A stretch of DNA of 64,000 nucleotides from Candidatus Poribacteria bacterium (lineage in GTDB: Bacteria; Poribacteria; WGA-4E; PCPOR2b), in assembly GCA_003635265.1 (NCBI GenBank), contig PYIZ01000052.1:62001-126000 (forward strand), read 5' to 3'. Shown here in pieces: positions 1 through 8,925 of the stretch. Each line of letters starts with the position of its first letter. The stretch's first letter is position 1. Made by a program: the position numbers and the translations under genes. The notes beneath the pieces were generated by a model, which saw nothing but the letters and a program-made list of their open reading frames with translations, ran no database searches and was not told where the DNA came from.

Positions 1-872
1 TTCACTGTATTAATCGGAATCGCAAAGCCAACCTCGCTTTTCATCCAAGTCCGTCCGGAGAGTGTGCTAGGTTTCATCACGGCAGCTTGTTCTTGGGTCA
101 ATTGGGGCAGTGTTAAATTGAGTAGATGCGATATCGGATCTTCCAGTTTCGCTGCGATGACACCAACAATTTCCCCCGACGTATTAATAACAGCGCCTCC
201 GCTATTACCCGGATTCACAGAAGCATTGATCTTGATTGCATCGTAAAATGGTCGGTCAGGTAAAATCTCTAAGCCGCTGACCGTTCCAAAGGAGAGTGTT
301 GGAGAATGCCCATAAGAACTACCAACAGTGATGACCCATGATCCCATATCGATTTGATCGGAATCGCCAATCATTGTCTGAGGCAGGTTATCATTCTCAA
401 CGGCGAGAACAGCAATATCTGTTAGGGCATCGACACCAAGTAGTGTTCCCAATGTACGTTGTCCATTTGCAAATACGACTTCAATTTCATCCGCGCTTTC
501 AACGACTCCCGCGGTCGTTACGATGTATCCAGCGGCATCGATGATAATGCCGGACCCAATGTTTTCGTAAGAGAATCCAGCCTCCGCATCATCAGATAGC
601 AAGGTCCCCCGTCTCCCCGAAATTTTTTGTGGGGTGACTGTATATGTCGCCACAACCTCAACGACGGATGGTTGTACAGATTTTACTATCGTTTGAAATT
701 CACGCTCCATGGATTGCAGCACACTTTCTTCGGCAACCACAGAACAAAGACAGGCTGAAAACAGCGCAATAGTCGCAATAGTAAGGATGACTGATTTATG
801 ATACGGGTGAATTGAGAAAAAGTTAGTAGATGTGTTGTATCTCTCATCCCGTATCTGAATTGTTTTGTACAT
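1..872 (-). CDS. HtrA/DegP-like S1C protein with altered catalytic triad (C-terminus off the window)
   Basis: Partial trypsin-fold protein of the HtrA/DegP family; about 290 codons are present and the PDZ part would lie beyond the left edge. A hydrophobic segment at residues ~26-45 suggests export or a membrane anchor. Family landmarks are visible: GSGIIID, the TDIAVL strand with Asp152, and GNSGG with Ser224. At the motif normally reading TNxHVV the sequence reads TTAGVV, so the catalytic His is Gly122. Its ATG follows the anti-sigma stop by one base, with GAGGGAGG upstream, so it is co-transcribed with the ECF sigma/anti-sigma pair. Known family members degrade or chaperone envelope proteins. 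With His lost, this one may be a non-proteolytic binder (inference). Confidence 0.85.
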   Translation of the reverse strand, partial: MYKTIQIRDERYNTSTNFFSIHPYHKSVILTIATIALFSACLCSVVAEESVLQSMEREFQTIVKSVQPSVVEVVATYTVTPQKISGRRGTLLSDDAEAGFSYENIGSGIIIDAAGYIVTTAGVVESADEIEVVFANGQRTLGTLLGVDALTDIAVLAVENDNLPQTMIGDSDQIDMGSWVITVGSSYGHSPTLSFGTVSGLEILPDRPFYDAIKINASVNPGNSGGAVINTSGEIVGVIAAKLEDPISHLLNLTLPQLTQEQAAVMKPSTLSGRTWMKSEVGFAIPINTV

Positions 873-873
873 T

Positions 874-1575
874 CTACAAGCCTCCCTCTGTAGGGGCTTC
901 TGTGTAGTTAATGGTCCTCAAAATATAGTTCTGTTCTACGCGTTGCGGTTGTTGGTTTTCGGGCACTGGCTGCATGTCAGACTCCGGGAGTTGCGACTGT
1001 TGGGTTCCACGCAGCTGTTGTAGATCTAACGTCGCGGATTGTGGCTGTTGGCTTCCGCGTACCGGTTGTAGATCCAATACCGAAGAGTCTGGAAACTTGA
1101 CTAGAGATTGCAGTTCTTGACTAGGGACAGCTAAAGGCAATTGCTGCTTAACCTCACGCTCTTTGGCAACTGGTGCAGCCCTTGAAGTCTCTGGGGCTAC
1201 AGCAGTGTCGACCGACGGGGATTTAGTCAGCGTCTTTTGATAAAAATAAAAACCTACGAGTATTACAAGCAGCGCTGCAACGCCACTCAATGCCCAACGA
1301 GCTTGACCGTGCAAGGGCTGCAATACACGTTGCCAAAACGGAATTGATTCGACGTGGGTATCTGCGAGGCGGGCTTGCAAGGTAACATCGAATTCGGTTG
1401 ATGGCTTAATCTGCGGTAGCTGATGCAGCAAATCTAACGATTCGCGGAATAGCGCCAACTCTCGACGACACGACTCGCAGGTGTTCAGATGGGCTTCAAA
1501 TGTCCTAACCGCCTGATAGTCTAATTCATCTTCTATATACGCAGAAAACTGTTCTTCAGCTTTTAAGCAGTTCAT
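874..1575 (-). CDS. Zinc-finger (zf-HC2) anti-sigma factor
   Basis: Membrane anti-sigma factor for the adjacent ECF sigma gene. The N-terminal ~40 residues carry the ZAS-type motif HLNTCESC (H-x3-C-x2-C) that binds the sigma factor. A single transmembrane helix follows at about residues 93-112, then an extracytoplasmic tail with Gln/Pro-rich repeats built on QQPQ and LRGTQQ. The start ATG overlaps the sigma stop by four bases, which implies translational coupling. Release of sigma presumably follows an envelope signal; the tail and the HtrA-like protein encoded next are plausible sensors, but that is inference. Confidence 0.9.
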   Translation of the reverse strand: MNCLKAEEQFSAYIEDELDYQAVRTFEAHLNTCESCRRELALFRESLDLLHQLPQIKPSTEFDVTLQARLADTHVESIPFWQRVLQPLHGQARWALSGVAALLVILVGFYFYQKTLTKSPSVDTAVAPETSRAAPVAKEREVKQQLPLAVPSQELQSLVKFPDSSVLDLQPVRGSQQPQSATLDLQQLRGTQQSQLPESDMQPVPENQQPQRVEQNYILRTINYTEAPTEGGL

Positions 1576-2177
1576 GATGACTCCACAAAACTTCTCAATT
1601 TATCTTTTAACATAAGTCGCGCGCGGTTGATGCGCGATTTTGTCGTTCCGAGCGGGAGGTTTAGCGTTTCGCTGATTTCCTCATAGCTCAATTCTTGCAG
1701 ATCCCGGAGAACCAATGGTAGCCGATACCGTTCCGGGAGTTCCGATATCGCACTCTGGACAGCGTATTCACGTTCCTTCTGTTCAAGTTGGTTGCTGGGT
1801 TGTAGGGAGACATGCGCGGGGGCAGTTGCGATCAGATCTTCTTCGGTTGGCTCTGTGCCCGAGGAGGATTCGGTAGCCACACCATCAGCGAAGAACCGAC
1901 CTCGCCGCCCCCGATTTCGCAGCTCATTCTTGCAAAGATTGGAGGCAATATGATACATCCAGGTGCTAAATTTTGCCGCTCCGGATTTGTATCGTTTGAT
2001 TGCTTTGAACATACGAACAAATGTCTCCTGTGCCAAGTCCTCAGCGGAATCCTGATCACCCAAGAACCGAGCGATGAAATTGACCAGAGGGACCTGATTT
2101 CGGCGCACTATTAGATCGAACGCCTCTATATTCCCTTGTTGACACTGTTTCATTAATTCATCGTCCAGGTCTGGCAT
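1572..2177 (-). CDS. ECF-family RNA polymerase sigma factor (RpoE-like)
   Basis: 201 residues, normal for group 4 sigma factors. Region 2 is clear (QQGNIEAFDLIV, then DSAEDLAQETFVRMFKAI and FSTWMYHIASN). Region 4 has a helix-turn-helix in LSYEEISETLNLPLGTTKSRI near the C-terminus. An acidic Ser/Thr-rich linker of ~45 residues separates the two regions, longer than usual. It is first in a three-gene unit with an anti-sigma factor and an HtrA-like protein, so it probably controls an envelope-stress regulon. I could not define a convincing autoregulatory -35/-10 pair upstream. Confidence 0.92.
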   Translation of the reverse strand: MPDLDDELMKQCQQGNIEAFDLIVRRNQVPLVNFIARFLGDQDSAEDLAQETFVRMFKAIKRYKSGAAKFSTWMYHIASNLCKNELRNRGRRGRFFADGVATESSSGTEPTEEDLIATAPAHVSLQPSNQLEQKEREYAVQSAISELPERYRLPLVLRDLQELSYEEISETLNLPLGTTKSRINRARLMLKDKLRSFVESS

Positions 2178-2342
2178 AATCGGTCCTCCGCGGGTGCTTG
2201 ACTAGAAACACACCCATAGATTCAGGAAGTTGCAATATTTTTTTTAAAATTGACGGATTCTCTATATTTTTCCGCTTTACACGCCACACAGTTGAATCAG
2301 TTGCAGATTCGCAGATAGGTTAGGTCTAAAAAGAAATTTTTG

Positions 2343-2371
2343 TTGACGTCATGCCAAAAAAACTGTAAAAT
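2343..2371 (+). promoter_or_regulatory. Predicted sigma70-type promoter for the YCF48-like gene
   Basis: TTGACG, a 17-base spacer, then TAAAAT: one mismatch from consensus at each hexamer, with optimal spacing. It lies in the 308-base gap between two divergent genes, about 115 bases before the YCF48-like start. The rest of the gap is AT-rich and shows no ORF or hairpin I can name. Confidence 0.5.
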
Positions 2372-2485
2372 GAGTTTTGTTGACGGGTGTTGTAGCAAAA
2401 ACAGCAAGTCGGTGCGAATTTCCACCTACAACGAAATAAACCGCTGAATGGATTCGCATCAAACGATTATATCAAGGAGTGTACA

Positions 2486-3505
2486 ATGCGATCAACAAGA
2501 ATTTTGAACCTAATGCTGGTTTTAACCATGTTTGGGTTGTTGATACTCCCTCCCGCTTATGGGGATGGGAAATGGACAATTCTGCGAAATGACGATTTTA
2601 TACGTGACGATGGTGTGTGGGGACATCTTCAGGATGTGGAGTTTGTCAATGGGCTGAATGGTTGGGCTGTGGGGTCCGACGGATTGATTCTACAAACAAC
2701 CGATGGTGGAAAAACATGGACGCAGACAATAATCGAGATGGAACGTCAAGTATATTTCTGGAATGTTTATTTCCGCGACGAAAGCGTCGGTTTTATCACG
2801 GGGACGAGGGGAACTATCCTCAAGACAACTGATGGTGGTCAAACTTGGGAATTTAAAGAGGCAATTAATGAAAGCCGTCTGGATCGGGAGGGAAATCCCG
2901 CAGTTCTTCGTCGTCGTTTAATAGATGCGTGGATGGTGGATGAACAGACAGGATATATGGTCGGAGAAAACGACACCTTCATTAAAACCACCGATGGCGG
3001 TGAAAGCTGGACTGGAACAGGCAAGCGTGTGGCTGTTGGGAATACGCGTAATAATTTTGAACGGATCCATTTTGCTTCTCCCACAGCCGGTTGGATAGTC
3101 GGTTCTTTCGGAACGATTTTGAGGACCACCGATGGTGGAGAAACATGGGAAAATCAGGACGCCGGCGTTGACAATAATCTGAAAGGAGTTGATTTTGTCG
3201 ATGAAAACACAGGTTGGATTGCGGGACAAGAAGGCGTGATTCTCCACACCCAAGATGGAGGTGTCACATGGACAAAACAGGAGACCAATTCTTACGATAG
3301 CTTGTATGATATCGCCTTCGTTAATCCACAAACCGGCTGGGCTGTTGGTGATTTTGGAACCATCTTGCACACCACTGATGGTGGACAAACATGGACGCGC
3401 GAAAACGCAGGAAACCTCCCATCACTGTACGCCATTGACGCAATAGATACAGCACACCGATGGGGAGTTGGCGAAGGGGGAATAGTCATAGGACTTGGAC
3501 AGTAG
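2486..3505 (+). CDS. Exported YCF48/HCF136-like beta-propeller repeat protein
   Basis: 339 residues starting with a signal peptide (MRSTRILNLMLVLTMFGLLI...PAYG). The body is about six repeats of ~45 residues, each ending in a turn of the type TTDGGxTW (one variant is TQDGG) preceded by GWAVG or GWIAG, the hallmark of YCF48/BNR-type propellers. In cyanobacteria and plastids this fold assists photosystem II assembly; in non-photosynthetic bacteria such proteins are secreted or surface proteins of unknown role, and I assume the latter here. The start is supported by AAGGAGTG seven bases upstream. DUF2851 follows 46 bases later on the same strand. Confidence 0.88.
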   Translation: MRSTRILNLMLVLTMFGLLILPPAYGDGKWTILRNDDFIRDDGVWGHLQDVEFVNGLNGWAVGSDGLILQTTDGGKTWTQTIIEMERQVYFWNVYFRDESVGFITGTRGTILKTTDGGQTWEFKEAINESRLDREGNPAVLRRRLIDAWMVDEQTGYMVGENDTFIKTTDGGESWTGTGKRVAVGNTRNNFERIHFASPTAGWIVGSFGTILRTTDGGETWENQDAGVDNNLKGVDFVDENTGWIAGQEGVILHTQDGGVTWTKQETNSYDSLYDIAFVNPQTGWAVGDFGTILHTTDGGQTWTRENAGNLPSLYAIDAIDTAHRWGVGEGGIVIGLGQ

Positions 3506-3551
3506 GCTCCTTTTGGTAGCGAATAACCCCATTTTCAGGTTGAGGTGCTGA

Positions 3552-4949
3552 ATGGCAGACCTCAAGAATATTGACGAGCATTTTGTTCAAACCGTTTGGA
3601 ACGAGCAGCGATTCTTCGATTTTGACCTCAAATCCACAGATGGGCGTTCAATTCAGGTGCTCAAGCCGGGCTTTTGGAACAGCGATGAAGGTCCTGACTT
3701 TGTGCATGCGGAGCTCTTGATTGATGGCAACCTATATGCCGGAGATGTGGAGATCCACATCAATTCGTCCGGCTGGTATAATCACAAGCATCATCTCGAT
3801 CCGAGGTATAATCGTGTCATTTTGCATGTCATTTACCTGAACGATGATATCAACCTCCGGACGCGGCTTCAGAACGGAAAACGGATTCCAACGCTTGAAA
3901 TTCTGAACCGACTTGATGCACCGATTGGTGATCTGTTCGACGAAAGAAAGGCAAGTCAGGAAACATCTACCAACGAGTGCAGGGTGACAGGCAAAACGCT
4001 CAAAATCGAGCGTGTCCAATCAGTCTTTGAGGATTTAGGGCAGGAGCGGCTACATGAAAAAGCTGATGTGCTGCGAAACCAGATAGTTGGAGTGGATTTT
4101 GAGCAGCTGCTGTACCAAGGCATCATGGAGGCGTTGGGCTACACAAAGAACAGTAAGTCTTTCCGGGAGTTGGCACAGCGGGTGCCTCTTTCGGAAATCC
4201 GTGGCGAGTCCGATGAATCCATTCAGGCAATCTTGTTTGGTGTGGCGGGGTTGTTGCCTTCGCAGTCTCAGCAAGAAACCGAATGGGACGAAGAGGATAA
4301 GAGGTTTATCGAGCGGTTAGAGTCGATTTGGGAATCCACTGAACAGCACAAAAACCCTACATGTATGGCAGCAGAACAGTGGTATTTCGCCAAGATGCGC
4401 CCAGCCAATTACCCCTCCCGCCGCATTCCAGCCATTGCCCAAATTATCAGTCGCTGTCAGGATACCCTGATGATGGCCTTTCTTCCGCTAATTGAGGGTG
4501 CAGCAACGGCGAATCAGAGGGATTTGGCGAGTATTAGGCGCCGATTGCAAGAGAGGTTGACCCCCGCTCCCTCCGGTTACTGGGAAAACCGTTCCCATTT
4601 CGGAAAAGGCATTCCACAACGCGGTGCTGCACTTATTGGTGCCGCACGTGCTGCTGACATTATTGTCAACAAGTTGTTGCCGATTACGTTATTATGGGCT
4701 GAACAGTCCCAAAGTCCGAAGCTGACAGAAGCGGTGCAGCGACTGTATAATAGCTACCCAAAACTGCAAGAGAACCGTATTACTCAACAGATCGAGGCAC
4801 AAATTTTCAGCCAAGAACAACCAATTAAACTCATCTCTCCTTCCGCAAAGAAACAGCAGGGTGCGATGTATCTCAACAATAACTTCTGTAGCAGCCAACT
4901 TTGCGATCTTTGCCCTATCATTGAAGGAGGAGGAATTATTAAAGACTAA
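3552..4949 (+). CDS. DUF2851 family protein
   Basis: 465 residues matching the DUF2851 pattern: GFWNSDEGPDFVHAEL near residue 40, then GDVEIHINSSGWYNHKHHLDPRYNRVILHV around residues 62-98. The acidic and His residues in this block look like a nuclease-type active site, but no activity is established for the family as far as I know. The C-terminus carries a small cysteine motif (FCSSQLCDLCP) that could bind a metal or cluster. GAGG precedes the ATG. It appears to be in one transcription unit with the next two genes. Confidence 0.8.
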   Translation: MADLKNIDEHFVQTVWNEQRFFDFDLKSTDGRSIQVLKPGFWNSDEGPDFVHAELLIDGNLYAGDVEIHINSSGWYNHKHHLDPRYNRVILHVIYLNDDINLRTRLQNGKRIPTLEILNRLDAPIGDLFDERKASQETSTNECRVTGKTLKIERVQSVFEDLGQERLHEKADVLRNQIVGVDFEQLLYQGIMEALGYTKNSKSFRELAQRVPLSEIRGESDESIQAILFGVAGLLPSQSQQETEWDEEDKRFIERLESIWESTEQHKNPTCMAAEQWYFAKMRPANYPSRRIPAIAQIISRCQDTLMMAFLPLIEGAATANQRDLASIRRRLQERLTPAPSGYWENRSHFGKGIPQRGAALIGAARAADIIVNKLLPITLLWAEQSQSPKLTEAVQRLYNSYPKLQENRITQQIEAQIFSQEQPIKLISPSAKKQQGAMYLNNNFCSSQLCDLCPIIEGGGIIKD

Positions 4950-4968
4950 TATATCAGTGGAGGTTACT

Positions 4969-5418
4969 ATGAAATTGGGGTTTCTCTCAAAGATTTTTGA
5001 AGGTGCACTCAGTATTGAAAGGACCTACAACGATTGCGATAAGGCACTAAATAGATTGGGCACGTACAATGAGCGGATTGAGGAGATGCAAAAGAACGGC
5101 GAGGATGTCAGCAGTTTCCCTGCCGAAGAGAAAGCAGAACTCGATGAAATTGTGAATAACGCTATCCAAGGCGCGACACGCCTAGTCGATCTGGAGCCGA
5201 CACGCAACTGGCCTGGTGTTTTCAGGGAGATGCACAAAAACCTAGCAAATATCTACTACGAACTTCATGACTACGACAGGGTTCATGAAGAGTGTAACAA
5301 GCTAAAGACCGACTACGGCGAAACCGGGCGCCAAGACGCAGAGGAGATCTTGGAAAAACTTGCGGATAAAGAGAATGGTAAAACCGACTCTCCTGAGGAG
5401 GCACCTGCGACAATGTGA
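4969..5418 (+). CDS. Small helical protein with TPR-like C-terminal half (unknown function)
   Basis: 149 residues from the ATG preceded by GTGGAGG; a longer in-frame start overlaps the previous gene and lacks such a site. The protein is highly charged and predicted helical. Residues ~85-135 (FREMHKNLANIYYELHDYDRVHEECNKL) look like one or two TPR helices. There is no signal peptide. The stop overlaps the GTG start of the VWA gene, so translation is probably coupled. I do not recognise a family; the context suggests a partner of the BatA-like protein. Confidence 0.7.
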   Translation: MKLGFLSKIFEGALSIERTYNDCDKALNRLGTYNERIEEMQKNGEDVSSFPAEEKAELDEIVNNAIQGATRLVDLEPTRNWPGVFREMHKNLANIYYELHDYDRVHEECNKLKTDYGETGRQDAEEILEKLADKENGKTDSPEEAPATM

Positions 5419-7328
5419 CAATGTACTTCCTGAATCCTTCCGCTTTTTACCTTTTAGCCTTCCTTCCAATCGTGGTGCTGCTGCATTTCCTCAAACTGCG
5501 TCGCCAACGCTATGTCGTTCCCAGCGTGATGCTTTGGCTTGAAGCGATTGAGGATATGAAAGCCAACGTTCCCTTTCAACGCCTGCGAAACTCACTTTTG
5601 CTCCCGCTTCAGGTCCTGTTTTTGCTGGTCGTGGTGGGCGGAGTTGCTCGTCCAGCACTGCGGCAATTTGGCGGTTTGGCTGAACAATCAATTGTCATTA
5701 TTGATACGTCAGCAAGTATGGGGGCAACGGATCTGGGGAAAACGCGTCTTGATGTCGCCAAGGGGGAGGCACTAAAACTGATTAATCAGCTTGGGACAGA
5801 TGGGCAGATGATGATTATAGATACATCTCGCCCACTGCATAATATCCGTCAAGCGTTTACATCGGATGCAGAAAAATTGCGTCAGGCGATTGAAAATCTG
5901 TCTGTGGTGCATACTCCTCCAACCCTCAAAGCGGTATTTGATTCCGTAGCTGTTTACGCGAGTGTGCCGGGGGCGCAGGTTGTGCAGAATCCCGATGCGG
6001 TCGGAGTTGTCTTTATCAGCGATAATTTTGGAGCACTCCCCAATTCTGCAAGTCCAGTTCAAATTCGAAAAATCGGTTTGGGAAACCGAAGTGAAAACAT
6101 CGCAATTGTCCAGTTTAGCGTCACTCGTGCATTAACCCCACCGAATCGCTACCAGGTGCTCGTTGGTGTACAAAGTTTTGCAGACATACCTAAAGAATTT
6201 CAGATACAGTTAGGAATTGAAGGGAAGTCGTTTTTTGCAGACGAAAGCGTAGTCCTACCGCCGAAAGAGACAACATCAACCCTATTTTTTCTTGAGGACG
6301 ACGAAAGGTTTTATGGACAGGTCGTCACTGCCCGCCTTGATATTGATGACGATCTCCCTGTTGATAACGTCGCTTCGGCGATTTTGCACCCACCACCGAA
6401 ATGGAAGGTTTTGCTCGTTAGCGATCGAAATCAGCCACCGTTAAGTGCGATTCTCAAAACAGATCCACATGTCATCCTAAATCAGGTTCAGCCATCCGAT
6501 TATCATGGCATAGGAGGGAACGATATTCTTATCTTTGATCAGTTTGTCCCAGATCCGCTTCCCGAAGGGAATATCGTTTTCTTCAACCCGATCGGTGGGC
6601 TACCTTTTATGCCCATCCAAGAGAACAGTCAACCGACTCAGGTTATCGGTCAGCACCCTACGCACGAGGTGATGCGCGATGTCTCACTGATCGATTTGGA
6701 GGTCAAAGCATCGGTGCGCGTCCAATTGCCCCTGTGGGGCATTCCGCTTATTGAAACAAACCAGACGCCGCTGATCTGGCTCGGAGAACAGGACAACCAA
6801 AAAGTGGTTGTTTTTGGGTTTGATCCGTTCGATCTCGACGTTTCAAACTTTGCGACATCTATACCTTCCGCCCCTATTTTGATGTCTCAGTGTTTAGAAT
6901 GGTTAGGGGCAGCGACATCCCCAATCCGACCCGACCTTGTTAAAGCGGGTGAGCCTGTCAGGATCCACCTTGAGCATATCAGTGAGGTTGAGCGGATAAC
7001 CGTTCAAACACCCGACGACAGCGTGCAAGAGCTACAAGTGCGGGATTCCCGAATCGTTTTTACAGATACAACAAAGGTTGGGGTTTACACCGTATTTGTT
7101 GATGACGAACCGTTTGGCAGATTTGCAGTCAATCTGCTTAACCCACAGGAATCTGACCTTTCGCCGCCGGAATTAGGGGATGATCCCAATGCGGCTATAG
7201 ACCCTAGACCGGTGCGATCCAATTTGCCAGAAGTGAATAGAGAGATATGGGGGTACGCCGCCTTTCTCGCACTGTTGCTGCTTATTGTGGAATGGTGGGT
7301 CTACCATCAGAATCGCGGTTTTAGATAA
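5415..7328 (+). CDS. BatA-like membrane protein with VWA domain
   Basis: 637 residues. The N-terminal ~80 residues match the BatA-type double-transmembrane module: FLNPSAFYLLAFLPIVVLLHFLKLRR, then a second helix near residues 59-77. A von Willebrand A domain follows with an intact MIDAS start, DTSAS (residues 97-101). The last transmembrane helix is near residue 620, just before the short basic C-terminus. The start can be GTG overlapping the upstream stop, or ATG six bases later. Bat/aerotolerance systems usually pair such proteins with a MoxR ATPase and a DUF58 protein; neither is next to it here. A role in envelope or complex assembly is inferred. Confidence 0.82.
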   Translation: MTMYFLNPSAFYLLAFLPIVVLLHFLKLRRQRYVVPSVMLWLEAIEDMKANVPFQRLRNSLLLPLQVLFLLVVVGGVARPALRQFGGLAEQSIVIIDTSASMGATDLGKTRLDVAKGEALKLINQLGTDGQMMIIDTSRPLHNIRQAFTSDAEKLRQAIENLSVVHTPPTLKAVFDSVAVYASVPGAQVVQNPDAVGVVFISDNFGALPNSASPVQIRKIGLGNRSENIAIVQFSVTRALTPPNRYQVLVGVQSFADIPKEFQIQLGIEGKSFFADESVVLPPKETTSTLFFLEDDERFYGQVVTARLDIDDDLPVDNVASAILHPPPKWKVLLVSDRNQPPLSAILKTDPHVILNQVQPSDYHGIGGNDILIFDQFVPDPLPEGNIVFFNPIGGLPFMPIQENSQPTQVIGQHPTHEVMRDVSLIDLEVKASVRVQLPLWGIPLIETNQTPLIWLGEQDNQKVVVFGFDPFDLDVSNFATSIPSAPILMSQCLEWLGAATSPIRPDLVKAGEPVRIHLEHISEVERITVQTPDDSVQELQVRDSRIVFTDTTKVGVYTVFVDDEPFGRFAVNLLNPQESDLSPPELGDDPNAAIDPRPVRSNLPEVNREIWGYAAFLALLLLIVEWWVYHQNRGFR

Positions 7329-7355
7329 CCGTAATGAGCAGCGGGATTAGTAATA

Positions 7356-8138
7356 TCAGTTTATGAGCTCCACGTCAGCATAGATGTACGTCGGGGAAGG
7401 GTTTCTCGCATGAATAGTGTCACTGCTGTCGTCATCATCGGCGGAAACGATGTCTCTTTGGACGATGCGACCGGGCTGTGCTTCGATGGGCGATGTGAAC
7501 ATGGGACCGTCAGTAACACATGTGTGGAACTCGCCGTTTTCGCCTAGTGGGTCAACCTCCGCGGGAAGGTCAGCGAGGAATTGACGATCGAACCATCTAC
7601 CTGCGAATTCTGCTGGCAATTTGGTGGGATTGAGGGCAGTTACGATGGCACGTACTCCGGAGGCAATCATCTCTTGAGCAAGCGTGGGCGTGTCTTGTCC
7701 CCATATCGGGAAGAGCGGCGTAAAGCCGGTTCCGTTGAGTTTATCTTCACGGTAGCGGCGGATGTCCTCTAGAAATAGGTCTCCGAATGCGAAATGTGAT
7801 ACTGTCAAATGTTCGGGCAACCCCCGTACACGATCCAGAAACTGTAGCATGGCGGCTTCGTATTGTGCGTTGGAACAGGGGTACGGTATCGGTATCTCGT
7901 ATAGTGGTACACCAAGTTTCTCGGATTGCAGTTTCAGGATCCAAGAGGGTGTGGAGTGGATGGAGACTCGATCAAAGGTTTTGGTTACAGTTGTGAAGAT
8001 GCCACGCACATCGTAGCGTTCATCCTGTTGGCGCAGAGTGTGAAATGTCCAAGCGGAATCTTTGCCTGAAGACCAAGAGACTAGAACGGGAGTGCGGGAT
8101 GAAGGGTCAGCCGTAGCGTGTGTTGTTTGTTCTGTCAT
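7356..8138 (-). CDS. ATP-pyrophosphatase (adenine nucleotide alpha-hydrolase fold, Dph6/MJ0570-like)
   Basis: About 260 residues from MTEQTTHA. The PP-loop reads WSSGKDSAW near residue 22, a one-residue variant of SGGKDS that binds ATP pyrophosphate. FGDLFLEDIRRYRED and the C-terminal GENGEFHTCVTDGPMF are typical of the diphthine--ammonia ligase-like subfamily. Bacteria lack diphthamide, so the amidated substrate is unknown; these genes are usually annotated as diphthine--ammonia ligase by homology only. It is divergent from coaE with a ~100-base shared upstream region that holds a near-perfect palindrome. Confidence 0.85.
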   Translation of the reverse strand: MTEQTTHATADPSSRTPVLVSWSSGKDSAWTFHTLRQQDERYDVRGIFTTVTKTFDRVSIHSTPSWILKLQSEKLGVPLYEIPIPYPCSNAQYEAAMLQFLDRVRGLPEHLTVSHFAFGDLFLEDIRRYREDKLNGTGFTPLFPIWGQDTPTLAQEMIASGVRAIVTALNPTKLPAEFAGRWFDRQFLADLPAEVDPLGENGEFHTCVTDGPMFTSPIEAQPGRIVQRDIVSADDDDSSDTIHARNPSPTYIYADVELIN

Positions 8139-8197
8139 GATGAGAAAATTGTAACGCAGGTAATAACAGGTTCGCAAGGCAAAATTTTGAATTGTAG

Positions 8198-8217
8198 GGA
8201 ACAACGATTGTCGTTCC
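8198..8217. repeat. Near-palindrome GGAACAACGATTGTCGTTCC in the coaE leader
   Basis: A 20-base imperfect inverted repeat centred 30 bases before the coaE ATG, in the divergent promoter region. A nearly identical, perfect palindrome (GGAACAACGATCGTTGTTCC) occurs inside the repeat at 63262-63281, so it is a dispersed short repeat and not a one-off operator. Confidence 0.5.
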
Positions 8218-8237
8218 GTATCAAGGGTTCTCCTCTT

Positions 8238-8885
8238 ATGAAACCAATAACTTCTGATCGCGGTATCATCGTTGGTGTTACGGGGGGCATCGCCTGTGGC
8301 AAATCGACTGTATCCGAACTGCTCTCAAAAAAGGGCGCCAATCCAATCAACTCGGATGAGATTGGGCATCAGCTGCTCAAACGTGGAAGCCCTGTCATGG
8401 GAGCATTGCTTGAGGCGTTCGGGGCTGATATTCTTGACGAATCCGGTGATGTTAGTCGTCAAAAGCTCGCCGCAATTGTCTTCAATGACAAAGCTGCCCG
8501 CGAGCGTTTGAACGCAATTATGCACCCGCCGATTGTCGAGAAGTCCCGTTCCGAAGCAAATCGGCTTATCACTGAGGATGCAGATTGCGTTGTCCTGATT
8601 GATGCGCCGTTGCTTATTGAGGCGAACTCACAAGATACAGTGGATGTCATCGTCGTGGTCACGGCTTCGACGCAAACTCAACTTCAGCGTTTGTTGGAGC
8701 GAGCTATCGCGCAAAATCGTTCCCCTAGTCAAGCAGAAGCACAGGCGCGGATAGATTCGCAGATGCCGGTGTCTGAAAAGGTGAAATACGCAGACTTCGT
8801 GATAGAAAATGATGGGACGTTTGAGGAGTTGGAACGAAAGGTGGATGGGCTGTGGCATAAAATTCGCCGCCTGAAAGCGAACTGA
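8238..8885 (+). CDS. coaE: Dephospho-CoA kinase
   Basis: 215 residues from MKPITSDRG, the usual family length; an upstream in-frame extension overlaps the divergent gene and is not conserved in character. It phosphorylates dephospho-CoA at the 3' hydroxyl, the last step of CoA synthesis. The P-loop GGIACGKST is at residues 16-24, followed by the SDEIGHQLL and IMHPPIVEK segments. VLIDAPLLIEAN matches the substrate-lid region. Confidence 0.93.
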   Translation: MKPITSDRGIIVGVTGGIACGKSTVSELLSKKGANPINSDEIGHQLLKRGSPVMGALLEAFGADILDESGDVSRQKLAAIVFNDKAARERLNAIMHPPIVEKSRSEANRLITEDADCVVLIDAPLLIEANSQDTVDVIVVVTASTQTQLQRLLERAIAQNRSPSQAEAQARIDSQMPVSEKVKYADFVIENDGTFEELERKVDGLWHKIRRLKAN

Positions 8886-8925
8886 TTCTACTCACCCTAT
8901 ATCTGTGTGATACAAGGAGACCATA

